Numbered from the stretch's first letter, positions 19,662 through 29,872 are shown. The stretch: 64,000 nt of DNA from Flavobacterium luteolum (GCF_027111275.1 NZ_CP114286.1:4636501-4700500); one strand, 5' to 3'. Notes: generated by a model from the sequence alone, not told the origin. A program made the numbers and translations.

Positions 19662-19736
19662 AAAGGTTTGAATTATAATTTGTTATTTGTTTTTACTGAA
19701 TGTTTAAATTTAAACAAAAAGAAAACACTTTTATTC

Positions 19737-22421
19737 TTAATTTTTGTCATATTTAGCCACATCTGGCAATTCATCTATCGCTTCTTGTCGGACTACTTTA
19801 GCATGATCAATTTCAAGCAATAAAGAACTTCCATCGATGTTTGGCATGTATTTTTTTCCTTCAAATTGAATTGGCAGATTTCCGTAACTAAACATTGATT
19901 TTACTGCGTTTCCTGAAACTTGCAATGCCGCAGGTTTTTCTCCGTTTAATTGCGCTTTTATATTCCAGTCTCCAACTTGTAAAGCTGTAAATCCATCTTT
20001 GTTGGATAGTGTTTTAATGACTTCTGTTTTGCCATCTTTAATTTGGATGATGGTTAAGAATCTAAATTTTTGTTTTGGCTGAGAAGTGATTCCCGCGTGC
20101 CATTGATCTTTAAAATCTTTAATTTGTCCTTCATCATTGGTCACTTTATTCCAGTTTACAGCAGCTTTGAAAAACTGATTGTGTACCGCCATTTTTAATG
20201 GACTTTCAGCATAAACATTCGCCGTAACACTTCCTAAATCGGTTTTAACTGCAAATTGTTGTTGATTTGAGTTTTCTGAATTCTGACCTTCAATTGCGTA
20301 ATAAGGGCAATGAAACTGAGTTGTCCATTTTACTGGAGTTTTGGCTTCCAATTCATCATATAAAACAATATATCCGCCTTCTAATTGCAGCATATGTCTT
20401 CTGTACAATGTTACGCCAGATTCTCCGTAACCGTTTTCTTTGCTCGGAACTACTTTGATTTGTTCAAATCTATTCAACCAAAATTCACTTTTAATTTCGC
20501 CATACGCATTGCTGGCATCTCCTAAAGCATACTGAATGCGTTTTCCTGAGATTGCTCTCGGAATCCACCCGTAACCTTCTTCACCAATTTTTTGATTTAA
20601 ACTGTCTGCTAAAATGGTATTATAAGCTTTTGTTGATCGATAATCTAAAAGATTGTGTTTATCGCTGAAATTGCTGTAATAACCTGTTCCTCCAAAAATT
20701 ACTTTTCCTTTATAATTAATGGTAAAGGCATTTTGCGAAGCATGCCCATGTCCAGAAGAACCAAACGGACTGCTCAATAAATAACTGCTTAGCGTTTTAT
20801 CGGCATTAGCTAAATCTTCGTGCATCGCGACAACACCGACATCTCCAAATTTGCGTGTTTTTGGTAAAACAGAAGGCGAGGAAGCAGGTAAATTTCGGTT
20901 TGGTTTATAATTTAAAAGTCGAAAAAGAAGATAATCGTCTGTACCATGATAATACGAAGCATAATCTCTTTTTATACCGTCAACATACCAATTTAAGTAA
21001 GGATTGTCAATTTTATAAGTAAGCGCGTCTGCAAACCAAGCTTCGCCTTTTGTAATGTAGGGAATATTCTCCCACATATCGCCAATCGCAGTGCTTGCCG
21101 ATTTATTAGGATGTGTATAATGCATATAGTAAGGCAGATTCTGCATCCAAGGCAGTTTGAAATAATCAACTCCGCTAAAATCGCCAAACATTTGAGAAAG
21201 GTAAATAATAGACTTAAAGTTGACCCTAAAATAGCCGTTTCCTTCGTGCCAGCCACCATCTGTTGTGCCTAAAACCGGGAAACGCGCCGACCAAACTTCA
21301 TACAAATACGTAAGCCATTCTTTTGCTTCAGGCACATCGTTTATAGTCGCAACAGTTGCAATTGCAAGGTTTCGCATGGTAATCTGCCAAACGTGATTAT
21401 CGCTTACATGCAATTCAAAACGATTAGGCAAATGATCGTAAACTCTTTTGGCTCTAAGTTTAATGATGTTTTTAAAAAGTTCTTTTTCCTGCGGAGATAA
21501 GAATTCATAACCTACATCATAAAACCATCCTAAAGCTTCGAGTACGGCACCGCCTGTAAAGTCATCGCCTGTTGCTAGTCCGTTAGGATTCATGTTGGCA
21601 ATGTTTATCGCTCTGCGTTTGGCATCTAAGATAAAACGCTCGTCTTTAGTAAGCTGATAGGCAATGCATAAATTGCGAACAGGAGTTCCAACAGCATCTC
21701 CAAAACCATGATACATTCGCTCAATAATGATTTTTTTCTCTAAAGGATTTTTGCCAGTTGTATCAATGACGCGTTGTGGTTTCTCAGTTGGAAGAGGAGC
21801 CAGCATCAATTTTTCCGCGAAAGCGATAAACTTTTTCGCCTCGGGATTATTCAAGTTATTGCGATAAAAGTCGTCGCCAATAGTACGCATATCCCACAAA
21901 ACCGGATGTGCTCCTTCATTTCGTTTTAAAACTTCGGTTACTGGCGGAGAAACTTTTTCGTTTGCATATTTGGCATCAATTACAAAATCATAAGTTGGTG
22001 ACCATGTCCATTGATTGCTGCTTTTTAGGGCATAAGCATATTTCCAATACCATTTTCCAGCTTTTAACGCTTGATGCAGAGGATAAACGGCCCAACGCTG
22101 TTCGGCGCTAGCAGTTACATTTTTGGTAAAGTTTTTATCGCTGGCAAGCATCACTTTATATCGTACGTTGCCAATATTTGGATCTTCTTTAACTTCACTG
22201 CCGCTTTCCATTGGTTTCACCATTTCTTTTCCGTTAGTTCCAGGCCAAAGCAGGGCGGGAGCGTTTGTTGGAACCGTTACACCGTTTACAGGACATGGCC
22301 ATTCGCGTACTCTTGCGTGCAGTTTTTCGGCGGTTAACTTTATGACAGCCTGCTGTTTCTGACTGAAAACAGAGAAGGCTGCCAAAAGTAACACTACTGT
22401 ATATATTTTTTTATTGATCAT
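19737..22421 (-). CDS. Heparinase II/III-family lyase with DUF4962 N-terminus
   Basis: 894 residues with signal peptide (1-20). N-terminal DUF4962 region begins after it (RVREWPCPVNGVTVPTNAPALLWPG, a beta-sandwich with WAVYPLHQALKAGKWYWKYAY), followed by an alpha/alpha-toroid (about 150-500; SDNHVWQITMRNLAIATVATI near 342 and GGWHEGNGYFRVNFKSIIYLSQMFG near 390) and a C-terminal heparinase II/III beta-sandwich (about 530-890; FGSSGHGHASQNAFTINYKGKVIFGGTGYY near 555). The Asn/Tyr/His elements typical of these lyases appear to be present. By analogy with gut Bacteroides heparan loci this could be the exo-acting PL15-type enzyme, but subfamily is not proven; PL21 is an alternative. Starts 19 bp after the sulfatase, hence co-transcribed. 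Periplasmic. Confidence 0.8.
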   Translation of the reverse strand: MINKKIYTVVLLLAAFSVFSQKQQAVIKLTAEKLHARVREWPCPVNGVTVPTNAPALLWPGTNGKEMVKPMESGSEVKEDPNIGNVRYKVMLASDKNFTKNVTASAEQRWAVYPLHQALKAGKWYWKYAYALKSSNQWTWSPTYDFVIDAKYANEKVSPPVTEVLKRNEGAHPVLWDMRTIGDDFYRNNLNNPEAKKFIAFAEKLMLAPLPTEKPQRVIDTTGKNPLEKKIIIERMYHGFGDAVGTPVRNLCIAYQLTKDERFILDAKRRAINIANMNPNGLATGDDFTGGAVLEALGWFYDVGYEFLSPQEKELFKNIIKLRAKRVYDHLPNRFELHVSDNHVWQITMRNLAIATVATINDVPEAKEWLTYLYEVWSARFPVLGTTDGGWHEGNGYFRVNFKSIIYLSQMFGDFSGVDYFKLPWMQNLPYYMHYTHPNKSASTAIGDMWENIPYITKGEAWFADALTYKIDNPYLNWYVDGIKRDYASYYHGTDDYLLFRLLNYKPNRNLPASSPSVLPKTRKFGDVGVVAMHEDLANADKTLSSYLLSSPFGSSGHGHASQNAFTINYKGKVIFGGTGYYSNFSDKHNLLDYRSTKAYNTILADSLNQKIGEEGYGWIPRAISGKRIQYALGDASNAYGEIKSEFWLNRFEQIKVVPSKENGYGESGVTLYRRHMLQLEGGYIVLYDELEAKTPVKWTTQFHCPYYAIEGQNSENSNQQQFAVKTDLGSVTANVYAESPLKMAVHNQFFKAAVNWNKVTNDEGQIKDFKDQWHAGITSQPKQKFRFLTIIQIKDGKTEVIKTLSNKDGFTALQVGDWNIKAQLNGEKPAALQVSGNAVKSMFSYGNLPIQFEGKKYMPNIDGSSLLLEIDHAKVVRQEAIDELPDVAKYDKN

Positions 22422-22440
22422 TTGTTTGGTGTTGAATGAT

Positions 22441-23820
22441 TTATAATCCAGATTGAAACGAATCGCCGTTCTTTTTGCACCATTCTTTTAAATAACGGCG
22501 CATGTTAAGCAGTTCTTTTTTATACGTTTTGTTTACGGCTAGATTTGTTATTTCGCCTGGATCTGTGGTTAGATTGAATAGTTGTTCTTTTAAATCACCT
22601 TTGTTGTAAACAATGTATTTGTAATTTTGTGTAATTACGGCACGTCCGCTAATTCCTAAAAGTTCTTCGTTATCCGCAAAATCGGTTTCAATAACCAAAG
22701 TATCGCGAAGTTTTAGAGCTGGATTTGCTATTTTTTTACTTAAATCAATTCCTTTTAAATCAGAAGGTTTTGAAACTCCTGTAAAACCGCAGATGGTTGG
22801 AATAATGTCTGTTCCGTTGCAAACCAACATTTCGTCTGTGCTTGGTTTCCATTCTCCAATTTTTGAAATAATAAACGGAATTTTAGCCGATTCTTCATAT
22901 AAAATCTGTTTCTGATTCCAGCTGTGTCCTGCGTAACCGTCGCCATGATCGGCAGTAAAGACAATGATTGTATTTTTTTCGATTCCGTATTTTTTGAGTG
23001 AAGTCAGAACCATTTCGATATAACTATCTACTTTTTCAATCAGTCTATTATACGCCCAACGATATTGACGCCATTGATCGGCTGTCCAGTTTACTGATGG
23101 ATAAGTTCTAAAACTTACTTTTTGCTGTTCGCGTACTATTTTGGGTTCGTATTCTGGAATTTTCCAATTGGCAGGAAGTGGCGGACATTGCTCTGGAGAT
23201 GGAGCATTTTCTAAAACATCCATTTTAAGATCTTCTCCGCGTGCCCATTCGCAAATGTCATGGGGATTTAAAAAAGAGGCTACAAGTAAAAAAGGCGTGT
23301 TTTTGTTTTCTTTAATAAATCGTGCACAGAAAGAAGGCGTCGCAGCATCGTTGTAATCTTGAAAATTGGTGTTTTCTATATATTCAAAACCATGCTGACT
23401 TTTTTTGGAAGTAGGAACGGGAAGATGCCATTTTCCAACATAACCTGTTTTATATCCTCCGTTTTGGAAAATTTTTCCCATCATCAATAAATCATCTGGC
23501 CATTGTCCGTCTTTTTCTGGCGCATTTCCAATAAAACCAGTTTCATAAGGCATTTTACCGCTCATAATGGCAGAACGTGATGGCGAACACAAGGGTTGTG
23601 CGCAATAGGCTTTAGTAAAACGAACTCCATTTTGAGCCAGTTTATCCATCGCAGGCGTGTGCAGGTTTGTATTTCCTGCGTTGCTCATCGCATCAGCAGT
23701 TTGCTGATCGGTCATAATGATTAAAATGTTCGGACGGTCAGCATTTTGTGCATGATTTAGTAATGGAATATTTAAAATTCCTAAGAGGCACAGAACGAAT
23801 ATGTTTTTTTGAAATTTCAT
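22441..23820 (-). CDS. Sulfatase, S1 family (formylglycine type)
   Basis: 459 residues, signal peptide (1-24). Alkaline-phosphatase-fold sulfatase: metal-binding Asp38 in IIMTDQQ, the formylglycine signature C-x-P-x-R as Cys78-Ser-Pro-Ser-Arg82 (PLCSPSRSAIMSGKMP), GYVGKWHLP, FLLVASFLNPHDICEW, ADHGDGYAGHSWNQKQILYEESAKIPFI and the short C-terminal subdomain with YKYIVYNKG. Activity needs conversion of Cys78 by a maturase, and none is encoded in this window. Predicted periplasmic; removes sulfate from the oligosaccharides made by the lyases. Which position (N-, 2-O-, 6-O-) cannot be read from sequence. First gene of a unit with the heparinase-like gene (19 bp gap) and with the regulon box 77-110 bp upstream. 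Confidence 0.93.
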   Translation of the reverse strand: MKFQKNIFVLCLLGILNIPLLNHAQNADRPNILIIMTDQQTADAMSNAGNTNLHTPAMDKLAQNGVRFTKAYCAQPLCSPSRSAIMSGKMPYETGFIGNAPEKDGQWPDDLLMMGKIFQNGGYKTGYVGKWHLPVPTSKKSQHGFEYIENTNFQDYNDAATPSFCARFIKENKNTPFLLVASFLNPHDICEWARGEDLKMDVLENAPSPEQCPPLPANWKIPEYEPKIVREQQKVSFRTYPSVNWTADQWRQYRWAYNRLIEKVDSYIEMVLTSLKKYGIEKNTIIVFTADHGDGYAGHSWNQKQILYEESAKIPFIISKIGEWKPSTDEMLVCNGTDIIPTICGFTGVSKPSDLKGIDLSKKIANPALKLRDTLVIETDFADNEELLGISGRAVITQNYKYIVYNKGDLKEQLFNLTTDPGEITNLAVNKTYKKELLNMRRYLKEWCKKNGDSFQSGL

Positions 23821-23869
23821 CTCTATTTTACTAGTGGATTCTTTTATTTTAATGCTTTAAATCTAAAAA

Positions 23870-23930
23870 CGAAAATACCAATCCTTGTTTATTTATAGTT
23901 TTGAATTTGTTCAAAATGCTATTAGATTTA
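23870..23930 (-). promoter_or_regulatory. Regulon box and -7-like element, sulfatase promoter (site C)
   Basis: Plus strand: -7-like CGAAAATA at 23870-23877 (TATTTTCG on the minus strand), then from 23897 AGTTTTGAATTTGTTCAAAA, continuing ATGCTATTAGATTT. The core TTTTGAA-TTTG-TTCAAAA is a perfect dyad, making this the best copy of the four. Box start is 27 bases from the -7-like start, as at SusC. Confidence 0.6.
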
Positions 23931-24041
23931 GCTAAAAACAACGGTTTTTCGTTTAAAATCAGCTTTCTTTAATAACAGTTAATGCAGAACCGAAGATCTG
24001 CACTAACATTAAACATGAATGGTTTCTAAAATAGTAAGCAC

Positions 24042-25928
24042 TTAGTATTTGGGATTTTGACGTGTGATACTTTTATTGACATCAGTCTCATTTTGTGGAA
24101 AAGGATATAATTCGTGTTTTCCAGTAACAAAATTGGTGATGGAAGGGTAGAAGTACGTAGCACGTATTTGTTTTACTGCTGCACTTGTTTCTGCCAGTTT
24201 ATCTGCTAGAATTCCCCATCTGATTAAGTCGGCTCTGCGCATTCCTTCAAAAGAAAGCTCCCATGCTCTTTCTTGCTGTAAAGCTTTAAAGAATGCCACT
24301 TTATCAAGTCCGCTTGGCAAGTTTATTTCGGCAGTTGTTGGTTTAGACAATAATCTCGCTGTTGCTGTTGCTCCAGAACCTTTTCCGTCTGTGCTGGTAA
24401 TGGTTACTGTTGGCACAGAAGTATAACCATCTCCAGAACGAAGCATAGCAATAGTATTTACACCTCCGCTGGCAAGGTTAACGACTGCTGCAGCAGCATC
24501 TGTACCGCCGCCACCTGTTATTTGAATAACCACATTTGCTGCATTCGTATATCCAGTTCCTTTTGTTTTTAAATCAATTGCAATTCGGCTTCCTTGAATA
24601 TCAGCGCCAAAAGCTCTTTTTCGAACTTGGTTTATAGCTTCGTAAGCAAGTGCATTTGGACCTTCGTTTAATTCATTTTCTACTTCTGCACGCATTAATA
24701 GCAAGTCAGAATAGCGCATAATTACCCAATTAATGTGCGTGTAGACTCTTTCTGCGGTTGCATTAGTCATAAATTCTCTGTTCCATTTTGAAACGGTCCA
24801 TCTTTCGTCCTGATTGGTAGTCAAAAGCGGAATTTTATTCCCCAAATTATTAATCTGATAAGTGGCAATTGAGAAATCTCTTCTTTGATCTGCGGCGTTA
24901 TAACTGTTGTAAAAAGGTTTCGGAACTAAACATCTAGCAATATTAGACGGATATACGCCGCTTGCCGTTGTTGGACCATTAAAATTACCAATCCAAGAAG
25001 CATTTCCAATATTTCCTGATGGATTATAGAAGGCAACTTGAAAAATATTTTCGGTTGGTTCTAAAACATGCTGACATTGGTTTTTAAATACTTTAGCATA
25101 AGATGGGTTCAATTTGTATGGATTTTGTGCCATTACATCATTGATTTCTGTTTGGGCAATTTTATAATAGTCTTTATAGTTTGCAGGACGTTTTATAACG
25201 CCGTCTGCGCCTAAAGAATATCCTCCAGCAAATAAAGCCACTCTGGCAAGCATAGATTTTGCACCCCATTTATTGATGCGTTCGTCCGTTGGCATCTGGT
25301 CTGGCAGAAGCAAAGCAGCTTCCTGCATGTCTTTTATAATCTGATTGTATATTTCCTGACGATCTACTAAGGCACCGCTAAGTTTATCTCCCGATTGTGA
25401 ACTTTTTGTTTTAAATGGCACATCTCCCCATAAACGCACCAATTCTGAATAGTAAAATCCGCGAAGGAATTTAGCTTCGCCAAGAAAACGGTTTAATTGC
25501 TGTTTTTGAGTTTCTGTTCCGTTAGTATACAATTCCATTTGCGGAATCCTTTCGATCACCACATTTGCTCTGTCAATTCCTTCGTACAATTTACTCCAAG
25601 CCAGATAAAAAGTATTGGTTTGCGAAATACCTTGATAATGTGCAATTGTTCGCCAGTCATCGGCACCAATTCCCGACATTTGTTCAATATCGGTATCAGC
25701 GTCAAAAATTAGTGAAATGTTCCATCCGTAACTGTCCATTGACGACATTGATTCGTAAACTCCTAGTGTTGCCATGTTGGCTTCGTTTACATCAGAAAAA
25801 AAGTTGGCTGTGGTAAAGTAAGAGTATGGAGTAACGTCTAAATCTTTGTCACAGGAATTAAGAGGCAATAGGAGACAGGCTACACCTGCGATAACCATTG
25901 CTTTGCGTGAAAATATATTGTGTTTCAT
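24042..25928 (-). CDS. SusD/RagB-family glycan-binding lipoprotein with inserted module
   Basis: 628-residue outer-membrane lipoprotein: signal with lipobox LNSC (Cys26), N-terminal SusD TPR region (FFSDVNEANMATLGVYESM, RANVVIERIPQM, QLNRFLGEAKFLRGFYYSELVRLWGDVPF) and the RagB/SusD C-terminal half ending ERAWELSFEGMRRADLIRWG and YPFPQNETDVN. It captures oligosaccharide at the SusC channel. Odd feature: between the VRKRAFG helix and the QQERAWELSFEG helix (about residues 446-530) there is a roughly 80-residue insertion made of two copies of a G-x-GYT-x-x-P/N-x-V-x-I motif with G/A/T-rich stretches, absent from standard SusDs. The stop lies 221 bp before the sulfatase start; the start follows SusC by 16 bp, so SusC-SusD are co-transcribed. 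Confidence 0.95.
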   Translation of the reverse strand: MKHNIFSRKAMVIAGVACLLLPLNSCDKDLDVTPYSYFTTANFFSDVNEANMATLGVYESMSSMDSYGWNISLIFDADTDIEQMSGIGADDWRTIAHYQGISQTNTFYLAWSKLYEGIDRANVVIERIPQMELYTNGTETQKQQLNRFLGEAKFLRGFYYSELVRLWGDVPFKTKSSQSGDKLSGALVDRQEIYNQIIKDMQEAALLLPDQMPTDERINKWGAKSMLARVALFAGGYSLGADGVIKRPANYKDYYKIAQTEINDVMAQNPYKLNPSYAKVFKNQCQHVLEPTENIFQVAFYNPSGNIGNASWIGNFNGPTTASGVYPSNIARCLVPKPFYNSYNAADQRRDFSIATYQINNLGNKIPLLTTNQDERWTVSKWNREFMTNATAERVYTHINWVIMRYSDLLLMRAEVENELNEGPNALAYEAINQVRKRAFGADIQGSRIAIDLKTKGTGYTNAANVVIQITGGGGTDAAAAVVNLASGGVNTIAMLRSGDGYTSVPTVTITSTDGKGSGATATARLLSKPTTAEINLPSGLDKVAFFKALQQERAWELSFEGMRRADLIRWGILADKLAETSAAVKQIRATYFYPSITNFVTGKHELYPFPQNETDVNKSITRQNPKY

Positions 25929-25944
25929 CTTTTTAAACTTTAAA

Positions 25945-28900
25945 TTATAATGAAATATTTAATCCTGTAACAAAGGATTTACTTCTAGGATAAGCACTAA
26001 AATCGACTCCTCTGGTAATGGCATTGTTAAGAACATTTACCTCAGGATCATAACCAGAATATTTAGTAAATACATATAAGTTATACGCCGTAAAATAGAT
26101 TCTTAGGTTTGAGATTTTAGATTTCTTAAGCCAGTCTTTTGGCAATGTATAGCCTAAACTGATGTTGTTAATTCTTAAGAAAGAACCATCTTCGATAATA
26201 TCGCTATACAAACGTCCAGTAGTATTACCATTAAAAGCAGGATACTTTTTGCCCACGTTTAAAGCTGTTAATTCATCTGGATCGGTAACGCGTTGTCCAG
26301 CATTATTAATCGTAGTCCATCGATCAGCGTAGATGGCAAAAGTGTTTAAATTGTCTAGGTTAAGCCTTGAATTGTTTAAAACGTTGGCATTGTAAATATC
26401 ATTGCCTACTGTAAAATCAAGGAAAACACTCAAATCAATTCCTTTGTAGCTAAAAGTATTGTTTAGACCACCAGTATATTTCGGATTTGCATTTCCAATA
26501 ATCGTTCTGTCCAAATCGTTTATTACGCCATCAGGTTTTCCATCAGGACCGCTTATGTCTTTAAATTTGATAAATCCTGGCTGTACCACAATATTATCGC
26601 TTGGAACGCCCGATTTTAAAGTATATACTTTTGTGGTTGCGTTATAATCAAAATCACTAACCTGATACAAACCATCATTTACATAACCGTACATGGTTCC
26701 AACTGGCTGTCCGACTTTCAGAATATAATCGTTTTTATCTGTATAACTGTTTGTAATTAATGAAGTTTCGCCTTCGCTTAAAGCCAACACTTTTGTTTTA
26801 TTAAAAGCAATATTAAAAGTAGTGTTCCAGATAAAATTATCGTTTTTAACATTTATTGTATTCAGTGTAAACTCTAAACCGCGATTAGAAGTTGCTCCAA
26901 TATTTTGAAACTGTTTTTTGAAACCAGAACTAGCCGGTACACGAGTGTTGTAAAGCAGATCTTTTGATTTATTCTCATACAATTCAGTCGTTAACGAGAT
27001 TCTTTGTTTAAAAAATCCTAAATCAAGACCAATATTAGTCGATTTTGTCGCTTCCCATTTTAAGAACGGATTAGGAAGGTTGTTCTGAAAAGCGGTAATA
27101 TTAGTCTGGTTGTTTAACGGATAAGAACCAGAATTAAAAATTCCTAAAGCAGCATAATTAGCAATTCTGTTATTTCCTGCTTCACCATAGCTTAAACGAA
27201 GCTTAAGATCTGAAAACACAGGAAGTTTCTGCATGAAATTCTCTTCAATAACTCTCCAAGCAACTGATGCAGAAGGGAAGTAGCCCCATTGGTTTTCGGT
27301 TCCAAATTTTGAAGATCCATCTGCTCTTAAACTAGCCGCGAATAAGTACTTGTTTTTGAAGGCATAATTGGCTTTTCCGAAGAAAGAAAGCAATTTATCA
27401 TCTTCTGCAAAAGTTGTCGGTATTCCGGCAATGGTTCCAAGCTGTAATTTATCCCAGCTTAAATTTACATTAGGAAAAGCAGATGCAGTTGCAGTAACAC
27501 CTTCTGTATAATTGTAGATGTATTCTTGTCCAAGAGTAGCGTCAAATTTATGGTTTTTGTTGAAAGTATTGCTGTACGTTAAAACGTTGTTATAGTTTAA
27601 ACGAGTTCCAATATTATGCGTTACGCCTCCATTTGCACCACCAGCTCTAATAGCCTGAATACCTCTCGAGTCGTTAAAAAACTTGCTTTTATTGCTGTTG
27701 TCTGTATAACTTACCAATCCGCGGTAAATCAAGTTTGGTGTAATATTATATTGCAGCTGTAAGCTCATGTTAATCGATCTGTTGATGGCTTCTCTTTTCT
27801 GGCTGTCAATTGTAATAAGCGGACTTTGGAATGTTGGTGAATCTTGATTGTCTAACGGATCAACTACTAAAGTTTTTAGATCTTCGTCAGATCCATTTTT
27901 CCCGATAGTTGGTCTGTATTGCAATAAATTCTGCAGCATGCTCAATCTCGCATTTCCGCCATCAGAAGTAGAAAGTCCAGTAATTTTTTGATTCGAATAG
28001 TTTACAATTGCATTTACAGAGAATTTTTTGCTGATGTTATTGATTACGTTCAATTTCACGATGTTCTTGACAGAACCCGTTCCAAGCATAATTCCTTCAT
28101 CATCATTTACAGAGTAAAAAGCATTGTATTTAGTGTCATTTTCGCCTCCGCTAATGCTAATTTTATGATACTGATTTACAACAGCATTTCCAAAAACTTC
28201 ATCTTGCCAGTTAATTCCTTTTCTGTTTTTGTATAAACCTTCTAGTTCATCATAAGTTCCATAAGCGCCTACAAACTTCTGCATTCTAGCATCATCTGTA
28301 GCAGATTCGTATATTAACTTGGTATAATCATACGGATTCATTACCTTAAGTTCTTTGGCAATCGTTTTTATTCCGCCATAAGTATCATAGCTTATCGTAA
28401 GTTTTCCGCCTTTAGCTTTTTTGGTTGTTACCAATACAACGCCGTTTGCACCTTGCGCACCATAAATAGAGGTCGACGCGGCATCTTTTAAAACATCGAT
28501 AGATTCGATATCCATTGGATCTAAAAATCCTAATCCGCCCGTTTGTGCTACTCCATCAACAACATACAAAGGCTCGTTGCTTTGGGTAATAGAAGTTCCG
28601 CCTCTAATTTTTAATGAAGGTTCAGATCCTGGAGTTCCGTCAGACATAGTTACCTGCATACCGGCAATTCGACCTTGCAATGCCTGTGCTACGTTCTGTA
28701 CAGGAACTTTGGCCAATTCCTGACCTTTTACAGAAGAAATAGCTCCAGTAAGATCTTTTCTGGTTTTAGTTCCATATCCAACAACAACTACCTCGTCAAG
28801 ATTGTTGGTGTCATCAATCAGTTTGGTATTGATTTGCGTTCTGTTTTTAACTTGTTCTTCTTTCGTCTTGGTACCAATAAAAGAAAACACAAGCGTGGCA

Positions 28901-29097
28901 TTTGGTTTTACCTTAATTTGATAATCACCGTCCATTGATGTTAGGGTAGCATTCTTAGTTCCTTTTTCTGTAACAGTTGCTCCTGGCATTGGCAGATTTT
29001 GAGCATCGGTTACTTTACCTGTCACGGTTACTTTGTCCTGCCCGTACATCATCTTACATGTGGTTAGCAGTAAGCATAAAAATATAATCCTTTTCAT
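25945..29097 (-). CDS. SusC/RagA-family TonB-linked outer-membrane transporter
   Basis: 1050 residues: signal peptide (1-19), CarboxypepD_reg-like domain (about 22-95; VTGKVTDAQNLPMPGATVTEKGTKNATLTSMDGDYQI), TonB box/plug (about 100-225; DEVVVVGYGTKTRKDLTGAISSVKG, PLYVVDGVAQ, VLKDAASTSIYGAQGANGVVLVTTK) and a 22-strand barrel with the SusC-type C-terminus (RINNISLGYTLPKDWLKK...LYVFTKYSGYDPEVN). It imports the oligosaccharides bound by the SusD lipoprotein, using TonB energy. Length and motifs are those of a complete, intact transporter. First gene of the SusC-SusD unit with the regulon box about 275 bp upstream, leaving a long leader of about 240 nt. Confidence 0.97.
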   Translation of the reverse strand: MKRIIFLCLLLTTCKMMYGQDKVTVTGKVTDAQNLPMPGATVTEKGTKNATLTSMDGDYQIKVKPNATLVFSFIGTKTKEEQVKNRTQINTKLIDDTNNLDEVVVVGYGTKTRKDLTGAISSVKGQELAKVPVQNVAQALQGRIAGMQVTMSDGTPGSEPSLKIRGGTSITQSNEPLYVVDGVAQTGGLGFLDPMDIESIDVLKDAASTSIYGAQGANGVVLVTTKKAKGGKLTISYDTYGGIKTIAKELKVMNPYDYTKLIYESATDDARMQKFVGAYGTYDELEGLYKNRKGINWQDEVFGNAVVNQYHKISISGGENDTKYNAFYSVNDDEGIMLGTGSVKNIVKLNVINNISKKFSVNAIVNYSNQKITGLSTSDGGNARLSMLQNLLQYRPTIGKNGSDEDLKTLVVDPLDNQDSPTFQSPLITIDSQKREAINRSINMSLQLQYNITPNLIYRGLVSYTDNSNKSKFFNDSRGIQAIRAGGANGGVTHNIGTRLNYNNVLTYSNTFNKNHKFDATLGQEYIYNYTEGVTATASAFPNVNLSWDKLQLGTIAGIPTTFAEDDKLLSFFGKANYAFKNKYLFAASLRADGSSKFGTENQWGYFPSASVAWRVIEENFMQKLPVFSDLKLRLSYGEAGNNRIANYAALGIFNSGSYPLNNQTNITAFQNNLPNPFLKWEATKSTNIGLDLGFFKQRISLTTELYENKSKDLLYNTRVPASSGFKKQFQNIGATSNRGLEFTLNTINVKNDNFIWNTTFNIAFNKTKVLALSEGETSLITNSYTDKNDYILKVGQPVGTMYGYVNDGLYQVSDFDYNATTKVYTLKSGVPSDNIVVQPGFIKFKDISGPDGKPDGVINDLDRTIIGNANPKYTGGLNNTFSYKGIDLSVFLDFTVGNDIYNANVLNNSRLNLDNLNTFAIYADRWTTINNAGQRVTDPDELTALNVGKKYPAFNGNTTGRLYSDIIEDGSFLRINNISLGYTLPKDWLKKSKISNLRIYFTAYNLYVFTKYSGYDPEVNVLNNAITRGVDFSAYPRSKSFVTGLNISL

Positions 29098-29343
29098 AAT
29101 TTTTTCTTTAAAAGAGGAATAAGTACTGAGTATAATTCCTGTTGATGTTATTTCAGTTGGTTTTAGGTTTTGTTATAAAATCACCACAATATTTTTTGGA
29201 GAGCTGTTGTGGAGAAAATCATAACAATTAAATAACTTGAAAAAAGGGCAACGGAATTTTAGGTTTAGGAAAGAGATTTAAATTTTGTAAAGGCCTGGTC
29301 ATTTTTTTTGGATTAGTCATGTTTTTTTGATTTTTAATTGAAA

Positions 29344-29404
29344 CAAATATAGAAATCGGGTTTTCATGACAGTTTTGAATGCGTCCAAAATACTATTGAA
29401 TTTG
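29344..29404 (-). promoter_or_regulatory. Regulon box and -7 element, SusC promoter (site B)
   Basis: Plus strand CAAATATA at 29344-29351 is TATATTTG on the minus strand, an exact TAnnTTTG. From 29371 reads AGTTTTGAATGCGTCCAAAA then TACTATTGAATTTG, the same box as at the sulfatase, with identical 27-base offset. Confidence 0.6.
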
Positions 29405-29787
29405 ATTAATACAATGTTTAAAGTCCTTTAAAATCAGGGTTTAATTTGAGTTTAGTGGTTTTTTGCTGAATTAATTTTTGATGCAAAGCTAGCAATTACG
29501 AGCAATCTCTAAATCGTTTGCGTAAAATTTATAAGTTAAGCTAAATGAAGTAAAATGTTACGTAAAATTATCTTTACAAATTCAAATTCGAGTTGAAGAT
29601 TTGTTTGAACTAAAGAGTTTCAGATTAACCTTATTAATTGAAAAAATTAAAATAACAAAGAATAGAAAAAATGTTTCTTTATGCAGATTTGAGGATTATA
29701 TAAAACGGAAATATTTCATCTTATTGCGAGTTTTTTCAAAAGAACAATTATAATTTCTATAAATATTTCATTCTGCTGGAAACATAA

Positions 29788-29854
29788 CCCATGGTTTCAA
29801 CCACGGGAGATACGGATTGTTTTTTGATGGTGTTCCCGTGGTTTCAACCACGGG
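29788..29854. repeat. Pair of REP-like palindromes
   Basis: Two copies of a 20-bp palindrome: CCCATGGTTTCAACCACGGG (29788-29807) and CCCGTGGTTTCAACCACGGG (29835-29854), 47 bp apart and in the same orientation. The second is a perfect inverted repeat (CCCGTGGTT / AACCACGGG). Such short palindromes recur between genes in Flavobacterium genomes (recollection) and resemble REP elements. Confidence 0.65.
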
Positions 29855-29872
29855 CTATATTTTAATAATTAT

